From NCBI RefSeq assembly GCF_018320785.1, contig NC_054886.1, positions 29,275,732 to 29,339,731 of the forward strand: DNA of 64,000 nucleotides. Direction: 5' to 3'. The position numbers were made by a program, and so were the translations under genes. This DNA is from Cheilinus undulatus (Eukaryota; Chordata; Actinopteri; Labriformes; Labridae). The notes under the pieces are model-generated. The model was not told where the DNA came from. It searched no databases and worked only from the letters and a program-made list of their open reading frames with translations. Shown one piece after another: positions 1 to 26,108 of this stretch (positions are counted from its first letter, which is position 1; each line of letters opens with the position of its first letter).

Positions 1-566
1 AAAACAACTAAGGCTTTGACAACAGACTTTTATCATCTCTCTTGTTGTCAGTGGAGTGGCTCTAGTTTCTTTTACATGTTGACCTTGCATTTACCGCTCT
101 GTTGCAGCAGAGTTTAGGTGATAATCCTTACCCAAACACAAGGAATAACCATAATGTTCAGTAGAGTGACATTCCTTCAGCTGAGTGGTTAAATCCCTAA
201 GAGCCTTTCATCCATTTGTACTACTAAAGTCAATTCTTCCTGAGCAAGATATGCCAGATACTTCAACATAGGGTTGTCATTGTATTAGAATTTTAAACTT
301 TGACAGGATTCTAGTGAAAATTAAACGGTACAGGTACATTTTTGATACAATAGCAAAAATATAGAAGTCCTTGAAGCTCAGTGGGTGATTTATTTGATAT
401 ATGGGTAGGTACTTTATTAATCCCAAGGGATAGGGTCCGTAAGAAAGGACCAGATAGATGGACGGAAAGACAACTCAAGATCATGATGCCTCCAGAGCCT
501 GGCATTAGGCAGATCATATTAAATACATCATTAAAAACTATAACACAGTCTCAGTTTATTTATTAA

Positions 567-3865
<3,299 letters not shown>

Positions 3866-4444
3866 TTTTAAGAGAATAATGAATATAATCTGCGTGAGAG
3901 CAAGTTTAGAGTGAATGCAGTTTCTGCACGAATGATTGAAGCAATCAAACCCTGCAATTGTAGATCAAAAATGAAATAATATCGAAGATGCATTATAAAT
4001 TTTAGAGCTAGAGATAGCAGATTTTACAAAATCACTTGTTTGCAATCATTCAGGATTTCCTGTTTGCTTCTAGATATTAGATTTTTATGCATGCTTTTAA
4101 GTTATTTTCCAAATAGAAGGATTTTTATCAATGCTGTGAAAACCAAAATGGGATCAGAATTTAACAAATCATTGGGTATCGTAGCACTCAGGGCATGAAG
4201 CAGAATTCGCTCATCATCAGACGAGGTCGAGTGTAAAGAAGCGCAACTTAAAGAGACAGGATAATGAAAACATGATCTTTATCTTGAACCACAGCTTATG
4301 AAACAGTTTCTCTCCTCTTTCAATTCAAGTAGAGGACTAGAGCTTCATCCAACCACGGTACAGCCCGTTTTAGTTTGAAATCTCACCAAATAGTGCCCGA
4401 AAGTCTTCATCTTTTATTTATATGTATGATTAGACTTCGAAATT

Positions 4445-4450
4445 AATAAA
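4445..4450 (+). promoter_or_regulatory. cmas: Candidate cmas polyadenylation signal
   Basis: AATAAA lies about 580 bases after the cmas stop codon, in AT-rich sequence with no other canonical hexamer closer to the stop. A T/GT-rich stretch follows. This fits a 3' UTR of about 0.6 kb. Confidence 0.6.
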
Positions 4451-4689
4451 GCCTTGCTGTTTTGTATTTTAAGTAAAATATTTTTAACCAAATTATAGAT
4501 GTTAAATGTCCAAAATGTGTGTTGTCAAGTCCTCCATACTTCCATACCTGTAATTGTCACATGTTTGAACAACCGATCATCTCTGTTTGCTTCATGAACT
4601 GCCTGTTTAAAGCATCTGTTAAATTAAAGGTTTTCTTTCTGCCTTCTCAACCTGAAGATTGATGTAGCCCCCATGTCTGTGTTGTTAAT

Positions 4690-6365
4690 TTGAAGCTAAA
4701 TTACTGAGCCAACCAGCTAAGCTTTGAAAAAAAGACTGGGAGCAAAGAAAACATGCTAGCTTGGCTCTTTTTAAGGAAACTTGTGGAGTTTCTAACTGTA
4801 TGTAGTTTGTTGATATGTGAAAAACTACAAACAAAACATGTTTTTTTTTTTGCATAGTATTCCAATTCCGTAGCATTTTATGATTGGTAGCAGGGACTTC
4901 CTGTAAATAGTCGAGTGTTGTGAGTCTTAGGCAAGGCTAAGCTTTAGATAACATGCTAGCAAAGGCTTTGATTCAAACAGTTAAGTCTTGGTGTAAATCT
5001 TAGGGTGAGGCTAAGCTAAAAAAGCATGCTAGCAGTTTCTTCAAATTAACATATTAGCTTTGTTTTAAGTTGTTAGGCAAGGCGAAGATAAGTAAATATG
5101 CTAGCAGTAGCTTTAGACTGGAAGTTGCCCTGCATTTAATTCTTAAGGCAAAGATTAGCTTGGGTAAAATGCTAGCAATAGCTTTGAATTAATAGCCTAG
5201 CCTTGTTGTAGTCTTAAGGCAGAGCTAAACTAAGCTAACATGCTCACAGGGGCTTTACTGAATAGTCTACGACAAGGCTAAGCTAACATGCTAGCAGTAG
5301 CTTTAGATTGGTAGTTTACCCTTGCTTAAGACTTAGGGCAAGGCTGAGCTTTGAAAACATGCTGGCGGTAGCTCACATTAGCAGTTTTCACTTTTTTAAG
5401 TCTTAGCAAGGCTAAGCTTTGAAAACATGCCGACAGTAGCTTAGAAAGAACAGTGTAACTTTTTTTTTTTCTAAAGGCAAGGCTAACCTAACGCACTCAT
5501 AGTGGCTTCACTTTAAAATTTTCCCTTGTTTTAAGTCCTACTACAAGGCTAAGCTAAGAAAACTTGCATTAGCTTTAAATAAATAATTTAGCCTTGTTTT
5601 CAGTCTTAAGCCAGGGCCAAGCTTGGAAAAAAATTATAGCAGTAGCTTTGACTTAAAAAGTTTGGCCTTGTCTCCTGTCTTAAGGAAAGGCTAAGCTAAG
5701 AAAATATGCTAACTGTAGTGTTGCAAGTTTAGCCTGTCTCAAACCTGTTATGTCAAGACAACATCCGTCAGTATGGTCAGATTTGCCTTGTTTCCTATTC
5801 ACAAGCTAAGATACGTTACGAAAACGTACAAGCAGTATCTTGTAATTACCAGTCCAATCTTGTTTCCAGTCTTAATGCTAGGCTAAATTAAGCTAACTAG
5901 CATAATACTACCCATTGAAAGTATAAATGCAAAATTAAACTGAGGAAAGATGCTAGCAGGAGGTTATTATTACTGATATGCCCTTCTTTACAGTCTCAGC
6001 TAGGCAAAAATAACATGCTAGCGGTAGTTTAATATTACCAGTTTGCCCAGTTTCTGGTGTAAATGCAAGCCTTGGCTAAGTAAATATGCTAACAAATATT
6101 AATTTAATCCATTAAAATGCTCCTGATCTTTGGTTAAACTAAGTCGCCATGCTAGCAGTAGCTTAATATTGCTAGTTATAACCTACTTCCAGTCTAAATG
6201 CTAGGCTAAGTCAAGAAAACATGTTATCAGTAGCTTACCATTACCCATTACACCTTGTTTGCTGTCTAAATGCTAAGCTAAGAAAACATGCTATCTGTAG
6301 ATTAGCATTTCTCATTACACCTTGTTTCCTGTGTAAATGCTAAGCTAAACCAACATGCTAGCAGT
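4690..6365. repeat. Degenerate GCTAGC-rich minisatellite
   Basis: About 1.7 kb is built from imperfect units of roughly 60-75 bp. Each contains an AACATGCTAGCAGTAGCTT-like block followed by a TTGTTT..AGTCTTA block and AAGGCTAAGCTA. Unit length and order drift, so the array is old. No coding potential is seen; it lies between the convergent 3' ends of cmas and the TRIM gene. Confidence 0.75.
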
Positions 6366-7072
6366 AGACTTCATTGAGAAACATTTTTCAAAACGTTGAA
6401 CGGCTGTTTTCACTCCCAATCAAACCTGAATGCAGCGTTACATTTTCTTAGGTTTTTGTGCCTACAGCTTTTGAGGGAGCTTTAATCTACTTGATTTTTT
6501 TGTTTGCAAGCTGTAAAGAGATCGTTACATGCACTGTCTAATCACTTATTATCAGAGTTTTTCTGGAGAAGAATGGGGTTGAATGATGCCGGACCTTTAT
6601 TTACACCGTTGAATAGTCTCTTTAAGTCTTGGTGTGTGAATCTATGTGCTGTTGTTTTTTTTACTGTCTACTGTGCTCACCTTTCTAAAGGTGTTCAGCT
6701 GTTTTTTCTTAAGCTGACGTCACTTGGCTCATTTTTATTATTTTGTTTCTTTCTATTTTTAAATTGTGAAGCATGTCAGATTTTAAATTGTTTAAGAATT
6801 GTGCTATTAAAGATAAATTAAAGTTATTTTCTTGTATTTTGTAATTTTCTGCAGCTATAATAATACAATCCCTACCTTGAAAAAAACACATTCTCCATTA
6901 TTGTACATATTGGAATATTGTTGCTTATTGGTATGTAATTATGTAGATATTCATGCCTTTGATGCTTTAATAATATAAGTATGTTGTTATACACTGCTGG
7001 TTGACTCAGAAGGGGACAGGGGTTCCCTAATCTCCTAACCTTAGAGAAGTGCTGGGTGATTTTCCCCACTCC
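6366..7072. other. Unassigned intergenic sequence
   Basis: This stretch between two minisatellites is AT-rich. A 105-codon open frame is present on the plus strand (6504-6821), but it is hydrophobic, low in complexity and resembles nothing I recognise, so I do not call a gene. Confidence 0.4.
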
Positions 7073-7612
7073 AAAGTGCCCTTTGGAGTGCCCTCTCAAT
7101 ACACAAATTTGAGAAAGTGCCCTTTGGAGTGCCCTCTCAATACACAAATTTGATAAAGTGCCCTCTGAAGTGCCTCCAGGGTGTACAAAACCTGTTGAAG
7201 TGCACTTCGGAGTGCCTTTTCAGTGTACAAAACCTGATAAAGTACACTTTAGAGTGCCTTCTAAATACACAAATTTGATAAAGTACCTTTTGAAGTGCCT
7301 TTTCAGTGTACAAAACCTGATAAAGAGCCCTGTAGAGTGCCTTCTCAAGACACAAATTTGATAAAGTGCACCTTGGGGTGCCTTCCCAGTGCACAAACCT
7401 GATAAAGTGCCCATTAGAGTACCTTCAAAATATACAAAACCTGTTTAAGTGCCCTCTAGAGTGCCTTCTGAGTTATAAAACCTGATTGAGTGCCTTCAAA
7501 ATGCACAAAACCTGATAAAGTAAACTTTGGATTGCCTTCTCAGTTTACAAAACCTCATAAGGTGCTCTCAAGAGTGCCTTCTTAGTCTATAAAACCTGAC
7601 AAAGTGCCCATG
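7073..7612. repeat. ~41-44-bp minisatellite, family A
   Basis: About 13 imperfect units follow the pattern ACAAAACCTGATAAAGTGCC, then a variable block, then GAGTGCCTTCTCAGTRY. The first two units (from 7073) are almost identical and 41-42 bp apart. The unit length is near a multiple of three and stop-poor, which creates several overlapping spurious open frames on both strands. It is related to the array at 38722-39580. Confidence 0.85.
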
Positions 7613-7639
7613 AGGTGTAGACCATTACACCAACAGGGA

Positions 7640-8115
7640 CTTTAATGACATTATATTAAAAAAACGTACTTTATTCTGGAGTTGGCCCTCCTTTTGCAGG
7701 TCTAACAGCTTCCGCTTTTGAAAGGCTTTCCACAAGTAATGGACTGTTTGTGGGAATTTGTGCCCATTCTTTCTGTGGAGCACTTATGAGGTCAGACACT
7801 GATGCTGGACAAGAAGGTCTGGCTCAAAATCTCCATTCCAGTTCATCCCATAGGTGCTGGATTGGGTTGAGGTGGAGGCTCTGTACGGGCCAGTCAAGTT
7901 CTACCACACCAAACTCATCAAACCATGTCTTTATAGTTTTTGCTTTGTGCACTGGGGCATACTCATGTTGGATTAGACAAGGGCCTTCCTCAAACTGTTG
8001 CCACAAAGTTGGCAGCAAGCATTGTCCAAAATTCTTGGTATGCTGAAGAATCGAGATGGGCCTTCACTGGAGATAAGAGGCCCAAACCAAACCCTGAAGA
8101 ACAGCCCCATACCAC
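7640..8115 (-). pseudogene. Tc1-like transposase fragment
   Basis: Read on the minus strand, this encodes the C-terminal part of a Tc1-family (DD34E) transposase, with recognisable FDEFGV, LDWP and NPIQHLWDELE blocks; the last contains a position equivalent to the catalytic glutamate region. The frame is broken by substitutions and the N-terminal half is missing. The same family occurs as fragments at 26600-27130 and 33340-33445. Confidence 0.8.
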
Positions 8116-8137
8116 AAATATCAGAAAACTGGACAAT

Positions 8138-8143
8138 TTTAAT
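8138..8143 (-). promoter_or_regulatory. Candidate polyadenylation signal for the TRIM gene
   Basis: On the minus strand this reads ATTAAA, the common variant hexamer, about 200 bases after the TRIM stop codon. It abuts a Tc1 remnant. The call rests only on motif and distance. Confidence 0.35.
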
Positions 8144-8342
8144 AAATGTTTGGTAAGCCATTTAACATGCAACATTTACATGTGTCTGTTGTATTAAACT
8201 CTTCTCAGAGAGACAAAAATGTGGCAATGGAAGGTTTTGAGAAGACAATGAACATAGACAAAAACATCACAACAAAGTGTATTTTCAGAGCAAAAGTCAG
8301 GAGGTTCAAAAGGAGATTAAGAAGCAACTATATGTTATTTTG

Positions 8343-18824
<10,482 letters not shown>

Positions 18825-19296
18825 CCTGTGAAATGCAAGAGAGTTTAATAAGAACATATCAGCTGTTTAAACAATGCTAGGTAGTTTTGGCTAGGTGATA
18901 GACTTGCAAGTAACATCTGTTTGGGATTGGGAGAAGTTCTCAGCTGTACAGAAGTTTTTTTCTTGCTTCCAACTAAATAAATCCAAAAATAATCTTGTCC
19001 TCGTCCTGGAATTTTCACTCTTGCAGTCAAAAATCTGCTTAAGTCATGGAGGTAGAATCAACACTTTTCATGGGTAAGTCTCTTGAACTCAGACGCATTT
19101 TGTCAGGTTCATTTGAGAAGACTTAAGAAGTGCAATATAAGCAAACAGACCCCCAGCTAACACAACAAAGCAGCTCTTTTCATGTCCGTGTTGTTATTGA
19201 AATAATGGCCCCAATAACACACTAAAAGTATGCAGAAGTTCAAAAGAAACCATTCTAAAGATGATTAGTAAAGTTAAACTGCCATGCTGTTTGTCC

Positions 19297-19649
19297 TAGT
19301 GATGGGTCATTCGTGAACGAGCAGGTTCAAAGAGCCGACTCTTTTATGTGACCGATAAGAGCCGGATCCTGTTAGAGAGATGGTTTAGATTTTTTCTAAC
19401 AAATGATATTATTATGCTAATATTTATATTATTATTATTATTATTGTTGTTGTTATTGTTATCATTATTATTATTATTATTGTTAATATTATCATAATTA
19501 TTATTATTGTTAGTATTATTTTTTATCATCATCATTATTATTATTTCCATAAGAATAATAATTGTTATAATAATTATAATTATTATTATTATAATAATTA
19601 TAATAATAATAGTAATTATTATTATTATTATTAGTAGTAGTAGTAGTAC

Positions 19650-19682
<33 letters not shown>

Positions 19683-20265
19683 GTTATTATCATTATTATA
19701 ATATTATCATTAGTAGTAGTAGTAGTATTAGTAGTAGTAGTAGTATTTGTAGTAGTAGTAGTATTGTTATTGGTATTATTTTCAGTATTATTAGTGTTAT
19801 TATTAGTATTGTTATTATTATTATTATTATTAGTAGTAGTATTAGTATTATTATTATTAGTATTAGTATCATGTGTTTAAAGATGGTGTGTATTATTTGA
19901 TTGATTAGTAGGGATGATCTTTAATCCTCTACCACAGGCACACTGTGAGGACTCATGCTGGGTGGTGAAGCATTTATATTTACTGTCAGGTGTTTTAAAC
20001 ACCTCAGCCAGTGAGCAGATTTCATCGACAGTAGATTTTGAAAAATTATATATTTTCATCAATTTTCAAGATTGAGCATAGTTGAAGTAAAATACCTGAC
20101 AAAAAGTCAGTCATATGATATAACACTGCTAAAACTGGCAGGTCAAAATGAAGCCAAACTGCTACCTGAATGAAGAGCCGTTTGGGAGCTTAAAGAGCCG
20201 ACTCTTTTTGCTGAACTGAGCCAAATAAAGCGGATCACTGAAAAGTGCCGAAATTCCCATCACTA
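19297..20265. mobile_element. hAT-like element with a large ATT-type array
   Basis: The ends are TAGTGATGGG and CCCATCACTA. They are flanked by 8-bp direct repeats GTTTGTCC (19289-19296) and GTTTGTTC (20266-20273), which match at seven of eight bases, as expected for a hAT insertion. Near each end is an imperfect palindrome AAAGAGCCGACTCTTT. Most of the interior, about 19415-19870, is an imperfect ATT/TAG trinucleotide array. No transposase is encoded. It sits just upstream of the first TRIM coding exon with a start codon. Confidence 0.85.
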
Positions 20266-20273
20266 GTTTGTTC

Positions 20274-21113
20274 CATCAGGTCAAATTCAGAGTATATCTC
20301 TATCAGCTGTCACATTTTATCAGAGTAAACCTCATGGAGATAGAGACAGGCCCGCCTTATCAGGATGCCAGCCCTCTGACTGTTCACCTTAAGGTGACAG
20401 AGAGCTGAACAACTGCATATATAAAGACAGGACCTTCTACTTTGTTTGTAACGTAAACTGCTCTGCTGCGGTATCAAAATATCTGGAGACATTCTGACAC
20501 GATCATGACTCGAGACAAGTGCTAAGCTTTTTGATAGCTTTTTGGCATACTGAGAATTTTTCAGTGTCTTTACTCATTATATAACCATTATACTAATAAG
20601 CTTAAACCTCTGTTGATTGAAAAGACTTGTAAAACTGTTGGGTCTGTACTTCGCAACTATCACTGCAGACTCATGTACCAGCTTATAGCTAGCAGAGCTG
20701 CAAACTCTAAATGGAAAATTACAGATTGTGCTAAAAGAGCAGCACAGAAACATGTTTTGGCTTTGCAGAGCATGATAGTCATCAGAATCCCAAACACAGA
20801 CTGCAGCTTATATACCGGTATGACCTGCAATCTGGACTTTATTGTTGAAGCCTGGACATCACTTATCAAAGATGACTTTCTGCACATGGCAAAGCTGCTA
20901 AACGTGAGACAACGATGATATCAGTAATGATACCAATCAAATGTTCGATCTTCATTTGTTGTGGTATTTTGACATGCATATGAGATTGTTGGTTTTTTTT
21001 ATTACTTCTCACTCTTTTACTCTCTCTTTTTCTCTCTCAGCTCTGTCCGTCTCCCCGGTCTCTTAGCCTCAGCTGTTGAATCAAACAGCACTAAGGCTAA
21101 CTGGTTCTTTTTA
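20274..21113. other. Unassigned sequence upstream of the TRIM start exon
   Basis: I see no coding exon, RNA gene or clear repeat. A 101-codon plus-strand open frame (20613-20918) has no recognisable motif or splice context and is not called. Confidence 0.35.
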
Positions 21114-21577
21114 CCTTAAAGGGGACATATTTTACCCTTTAAAGACAAGTTTAGGTCCCCAAAATATACCTGAAAAAAACACTCCAGTATTGGATTTTTG
21201 TCTGTCTCTGTTTCAGCCCTGCTCAGAACCAGCTGTTTCTGTGTCTGTGGCTTTAAATGTTACTACGCTGACTGACTCCGCCCCTTTCAGGAAATAGATG
21301 TGGCTTAATGGATGTGTAATCATCTGAAAGGAGGATCAGGAGAGGAGGGCAGAGCTTTCTACCAAGGGGGAGGGCCAACCGATCCTGGGGGCGGGGCTAA
21401 CTCCCCATATGACATCATGAGGGGAAAATCTGTGAACAGCTTGTTTCAGCACACATTTTCTGAAAGGTGGAGAAAGAGAGCAGAGAGGGAATGGATTTTT
21501 GTGGACAGACCAGGGTCAAATATTATTGTTAGAAAAGCCTGAAAAAGGGATTTTTGCATAATATGTTCCTTTAAGGC
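21114..21577. mobile_element. Small non-autonomous DNA element (MITE-like)
   Basis: The left end reads TTAAAGGGGACATATTTTA and the right end, reversed, CCTTAAAGGAACATATTATG; these form an imperfect terminal inverted repeat. A homologous copy in opposite orientation is found from 51835, sharing the CATATTATGCAAAA and CAGGCTTTTCTAACA blocks. Confidence 0.7.
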
Positions 21578-22191
21578 TAGCGTCTGAACCAGTGCTCTAA
21601 AGGTGGTTGTGCCCTTTGCAAGTGGACGACATTGACACCAGTTACAAAGTGCTTAAAGCAGCCAAACAGCACTAACATTTTAAGGTGGACTAGTTACATA
21701 CTGTTATTTTAGATGCGGCCTGCAGCTTTAACATTTTGGTTTTACTGTAGCTGCACCACAGATGAAGACTTTAGAGCAGAGTCAGCTCAAGAGGGCTAAG
21801 TTTTAACACCATTTATGTATGTGCAACACTTACATACCAGTATATATTTACTTGTATAGTTTGTAACCCTGATGTTGCACAACATCATCACAGTTCAGCT
21901 CAACAGTTGGTAGGTCAAAAGTGATTTAAGTGGGTCAAAAGGATGGCAAAGAGACTCATGGAATGAAGTCAGATTAGATTCTGTCTTCATCTTCAAAAAC
22001 AGGACAAAGGGTGCTTCATGTTTTAGAGACATAACATGAATTTTGTTTGACAGCTTTTGTAATATAGATGGTTTTCATGAATAAATGCAATTTAGAAAAT
22101 GTTGCTGCGTTATGCACTTTATTTTGTTTTGGGTCTTTAGACTGTCTCTGTAAGCTCAGGATAAGGTAAACACAGCACACAAATTGAGTTA

Positions 22192-23778
22192 CAGTTGAAA
22201 CCAGAAGTTTACATACACTATATAAAAAGGCACATAAACTTTTCTTTCTCACCGTCTAACATTAAATCAGATTAAACTTTTCCTGTTTTTGGTCATTTAG
22301 GATTACCAAAATTATTTCTATTTGCTAAATGCCAGAATAATGAGAAAAGGATTTTTTTAGACAATTTTTTATTATTTTCTTGAGAGTCAGAAGTTTACAT
22401 ACATTTAATTAGTATTTGGTAGCAGTGCCTTTAAACTGTATGACTTGGGTCAAACGTTTTGGATATGCTTCCACAAGCTTCTCACAGTAGTTTGCAGGAA
22501 TTTTGGCTCATTCCTCCTGGCAGAACTGGTGTAACTAAGCCAAGTTTGTAGGCCGCCTTGCTCACACATGCCTTTTCAGCTCTGCCCATAAATTTTCAAT
22601 GTGATTGAGATCAGGGCTTTGTGATGGCCACTCCTAAACACTGACTTTGTTATCCTTAAGCCACTTTGTAACCAGTTTAGCAGTATGCTTAGGGTCATTG
22701 TCCATTTGGAAAACCCATTTGCGCCCAAGCTTTAACTTCCTGGCTGATGTCTTGAGATGTTGCTTCAGTGTTTCCACATAATGTTCTTTCCTCATGATGC
22801 CATCTATTTTGTGAAGTGCACCAGTCCCTCCTGCAGCAAAACAACCCCACAACATGATGCTGCCACCCCCATGTTTCACAGTTGGGATGGCGTTCTCAGG
22901 CTTGCAAGCTTCCCCCTTTTTTCTCCAAATGTAACGATGGTCATTATGGCCAAAAAGTTCAATTTTAGTTTCGTCAGACCGCAGAACATGTCTCCAAAAA
23001 TTAAGGTCTTTGTCCCTGTGTGCATTTGCAAACTGTAATCTGGCTTTATTATGTTTCTTTTGGAGTAATGGCTTCTTCCTGGGAGAGTGGCCTTTCAGCC
23101 CATGTCGATACAGGACTCGTTTGACTGTTGATAATGACACACTCTCACCAGCTTCAGTTCTCTTGGGTTGAGATGGACTTTGCGGACCAAAGCATCTTCA
23201 TCTCTGGGACACAGAACCCGTCTCCTTCCTGAGTGGTATGATGGCTGGACATTCCCATGGTGTTTATATTTGAGTATTATTGTTTGAACAGATGAACGTG
23301 GCTCCTTCAGGCTTCTGGAAATTGCACCCAAGGATGAACCAGACTTGTGCAAGTCCACAATTCTCTTCCTGATATCTTGGCTGATTTCTTTTGATTTTCC
23401 CATGATGTTACACAAAGAAGCAGTGTGTTTCAGGTGTGCCTTAAAATACATCCACAGGTGTGCCTCTAATTAACTCAAATGTTGTCAATAAACCTATCAG
23501 AGGCTTCCAAAGACATGACATCATCATCTGGGCTTTCCCAAATTGTTTAAAGGCATAGTAATCTTGGTGTATGTAAACTTCTGACTCTCAAGAAAATAGT
23601 AAAAAATTGTCTAAAAAATCCTTTTCTCATTATTCTGGCATTTAGCAAATAGAAATAATTTTGGTAATCCTAAATGACCAAAACCAGGAAAAGTTTAATC
23701 TGATTTAATGTTAGACGGTGAGAAAAAAAAGTTTATGTGCCTTTTTATATAGTGTATGTAAACTTCTGGTTTCAACTG
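22192..23778 (-). mobile_element. Sleeping Beauty-like Tc1 transposon, complete but dead
   Basis: The 1587-bp element begins CAGTTGAAACCAGAAGTTTA and ends with the inverse, flanked by TA on both sides (22190-22191 and 23779-23780). Inner direct-repeat sites containing AGAAGTTTACATAC lie near 22390 and 23580, giving the IR/DR organisation known from Sleeping Beauty-type elements. The inverted repeats are about 210 bp and well conserved. The transposase gene runs on the minus strand. Confidence 0.92.
22510..23451 (-). pseudogene. Tc1-like (DD34E) transposase with frameshift and nonsense changes
   Basis: The N-terminal part (23451-23095) carries the DNA-binding domain with ISQDIRKRIVDLHKSGS and the GRRR hook. 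A frameshift near 23100-23160 moves the reading to 23140-22634, which holds the [11 protein letters not shown] (first Asp) and [10 protein letters not shown] (second Asp) blocks. An in-frame TAG follows KVSV, then the remaining EWPSQSPDLN and HIENLWAELK segment with the third acidic residue, then another stop. At least three lesions make it non-functional. Confidence 0.9.
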
Positions 23779-23805
23779 TATATAAAACGTAGCTGTGTCA
23801 TGGAC

Positions 23806-24177
23806 CGGAGGTGTCCAAACTTTTTAAAATATGCTTCTTAACTAAGTATACCTAAATCCACACCCTACTGTTACAGCCATTTGCTGCTGTAATCACTGCA
23901 ATATATCACAATTGTTTTATGTATCATTTACATATTTTTTTTTTCAATGTAGTCACCAAAAAGCACAGATAAATTCTTCTTGTCAAAATGTTTGTTTACA
24001 GAATTTGCAAGGTAGCATCATCTTTTTGCTGAAACTACAAAGTACAAAACAGTCAAGCACAAGTTTCCTGTTTTAATATGGGCCATATTTCATTTTATTT
24101 CTATAATTTGTGCAGGCGACTTAAATTCTAATCGTGGGCCACATTTAGCCCCAAAAGCCATAGTTTGGACACCCCTG
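23806..24177. mobile_element. 372-bp hAT-like non-autonomous element
   Basis: The ends are CGGAGGTGTCCAAAC and, reversed, CAGGGGTGTCCAAAC. Flanking 8-bp repeats TCATGGAC (23798) and TCATAGAC (24178) match at seven of eight positions. There is no coding sequence. Confidence 0.82.
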
Positions 24178-25136
24178 TCATAGACCATACATATAACCAT
24201 GATAAAGCAGTTGTTAAGTAGTTTTACAAAGGTCTTTTCATAATAGGCCTTTATTGGGGTTTAATCAGTGAAACAATTCAAATTTATGTTGATTTTTGAC
24301 AGCAGTGTGTCACTTTTTTTTGTCTCTCTTGGCTCCACTTTTCCTAGGTACATGTAAAGGGGGGTGCTAAGGTAAAATGGGTGGTAAACAGCTCTAGAGA
24401 GCACAAGAGAAAGCTCAGGTTGTATACAACCACCCAATGTGTGGGATGTAAACTATAAACATGGTAACAGTGATTACGGTGATGATTCTGAGCTCAAAAC
24501 CATTATTTCAAACATTGGTAATCAAAAATAAATACTTGTCTGATAAAGCTACTCATAACTAGTGTCAGAATACATGGTCAGCCCCATCAGCAACCTGTTT
24601 CTTCAACATTTCCCTCCGTTCATGGACATTACTGACCTGGTGTTTTGCTTTTATTAGTGACTGTGTTAACTGGTGACTTTCAGCCAAATGCGTTCATGGA
24701 TGTAACTGTTATAAAGCAGTTAAAAACAGAAAATCGCCAGATTATATGGTCACTCATTGAGCCATTACACTGATTTTAATAGGGCGCAAGTGCTGACCTC
24801 AGAGCGAGGACCCTATTGATATTAAATGAATTATGAGGCCCTTAAAATGCTCAAAAACTCACCAAACGTTGTGCTCTGTTTTCTCTCCAGTCTCACCCAA
24901 AATCCTGCCCATAACTAGCCAATCAGCAATGAGGCCTGGGTGCCACTGACACAGTGAGGATATACAGCAGAACGTGATTAAGGCATCCCTAGTCTATACA
25001 TTTAGTAGGAGCATTTTTTGTTATCTCAAATTCCCATTACACTTGGTAACCAATTTTACTCTCTGTCCAAAACTGCAACTGCCGACTCACGAATTAACCA
25101 CAATTAGTACCCTTTTTATTAACAACCACACTGACA
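24178..25136. other. Unassigned sequence
   Basis: This is AT-rich sequence without open frames of note, exon-like signals or repeats that I can name. Confidence 0.35.
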
Positions 25137-25560
25137 CACCACATTGACATCTATCTTTCTGGAAAGGGTCACAGAGCCATTTTAAAGCTTTGGGATTCCT
25201 GCGAGAGCCATTGCCCACAAATGGAGAAAACTTGGAAGACTGGTAAAACTTCCCAGGAGTGGCCAATCTACCATTGAGGACTCATCCAGGAGGTCACAAA
25301 AGAACCCAGATCAACATCTACAGACCTGCAGGCCTCAACTGTTCCAAGGCCAAAACCACTGCTGACCAAAAAGAACACAAAGGCTCGACTGACATTTGCC
25401 AGAAAAAATGGTCACCAAGACTTTTGGAAAAATATTTTGTGAACTGACGAGACAAAAGTTGAATTTTGTGGAAGGTGTGCGTCCCCTTACATATGGAGTG
25501 CATTTGTTGCACACCTTTGCCCTACTTTGAGGCCCCTCGGTGCACATGGCCCCGGGCGAT
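25137..25560 (+). pseudogene. Degenerate Tc1-like transposase fragment
   Basis: Plus-strand conceptual translation shows scattered Tc1-family blocks: a KLPRSGQSTIED-like linker and a QKKWSPRLLEKYFVN-like segment before the first catalytic position. It has multiple stops and frame changes and no terminal repeats that I can place. Confidence 0.6.
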
Positions 25561-26108
25561 ATCCTACTTTTGCATGCTGGTAGAACCGATAACTGGCTAA
25601 TTTCCATCTTGATCTCATGCCAGGGTCTTTTCATTCTCTAAATGCCAGTCTTAAATGAACACAACAGACTTGAACAGGCCTAAAACATTGTTCTGATTGA
25701 CAAGGATAGTCCGTTCTAAGTTTTTGATTAAAAAAAGTGGAAGGAAAAGTATGAGATTTTTAATTCTGTCCTGAAACAAACACTGTAATTTGCATTTTCA
25801 TCTGTATATTAGTCTGTAGGATTGCAACATGCGATTGGTTTCCAGCAAAAGAAAAGCAAAGCATACACTTTTAGATTACCCTGCTGCTTACCAATAAATC
25901 TAGGTGACTCCTGACAGCTTCAATGCTGAATATACTTGAATTTAACTATGAACTACAAGCCGTTCTATACAGTTAACCAAAGACAACTCTTACTTAACAC
26001 TTAATCTCAATAATCTACTCTTCTTAAGGAATGTTTTCTTGAGATAGCGCCAATAAGGAAGAAACTGTTAATCATTTAGCATCATGATAAAGTTGATTAA
26101 ATATTTAC

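Noticed and set aside
7137-7414. Long overlapping open frames on both strands
   Set aside because: The 42-bp minisatellite unit is near a multiple of three and stop-poor, which opens frames by chance in several registers.
19344-19701. Poly-Asn and poly-Ile open frames
   Set aside because: Simple translation of the ATT array in a transposon.
20613-20918. Plus-strand 101-codon open frame
   Set aside because: No motif, no splice context, no neighbours supporting a gene; length is within chance for 64 kb.
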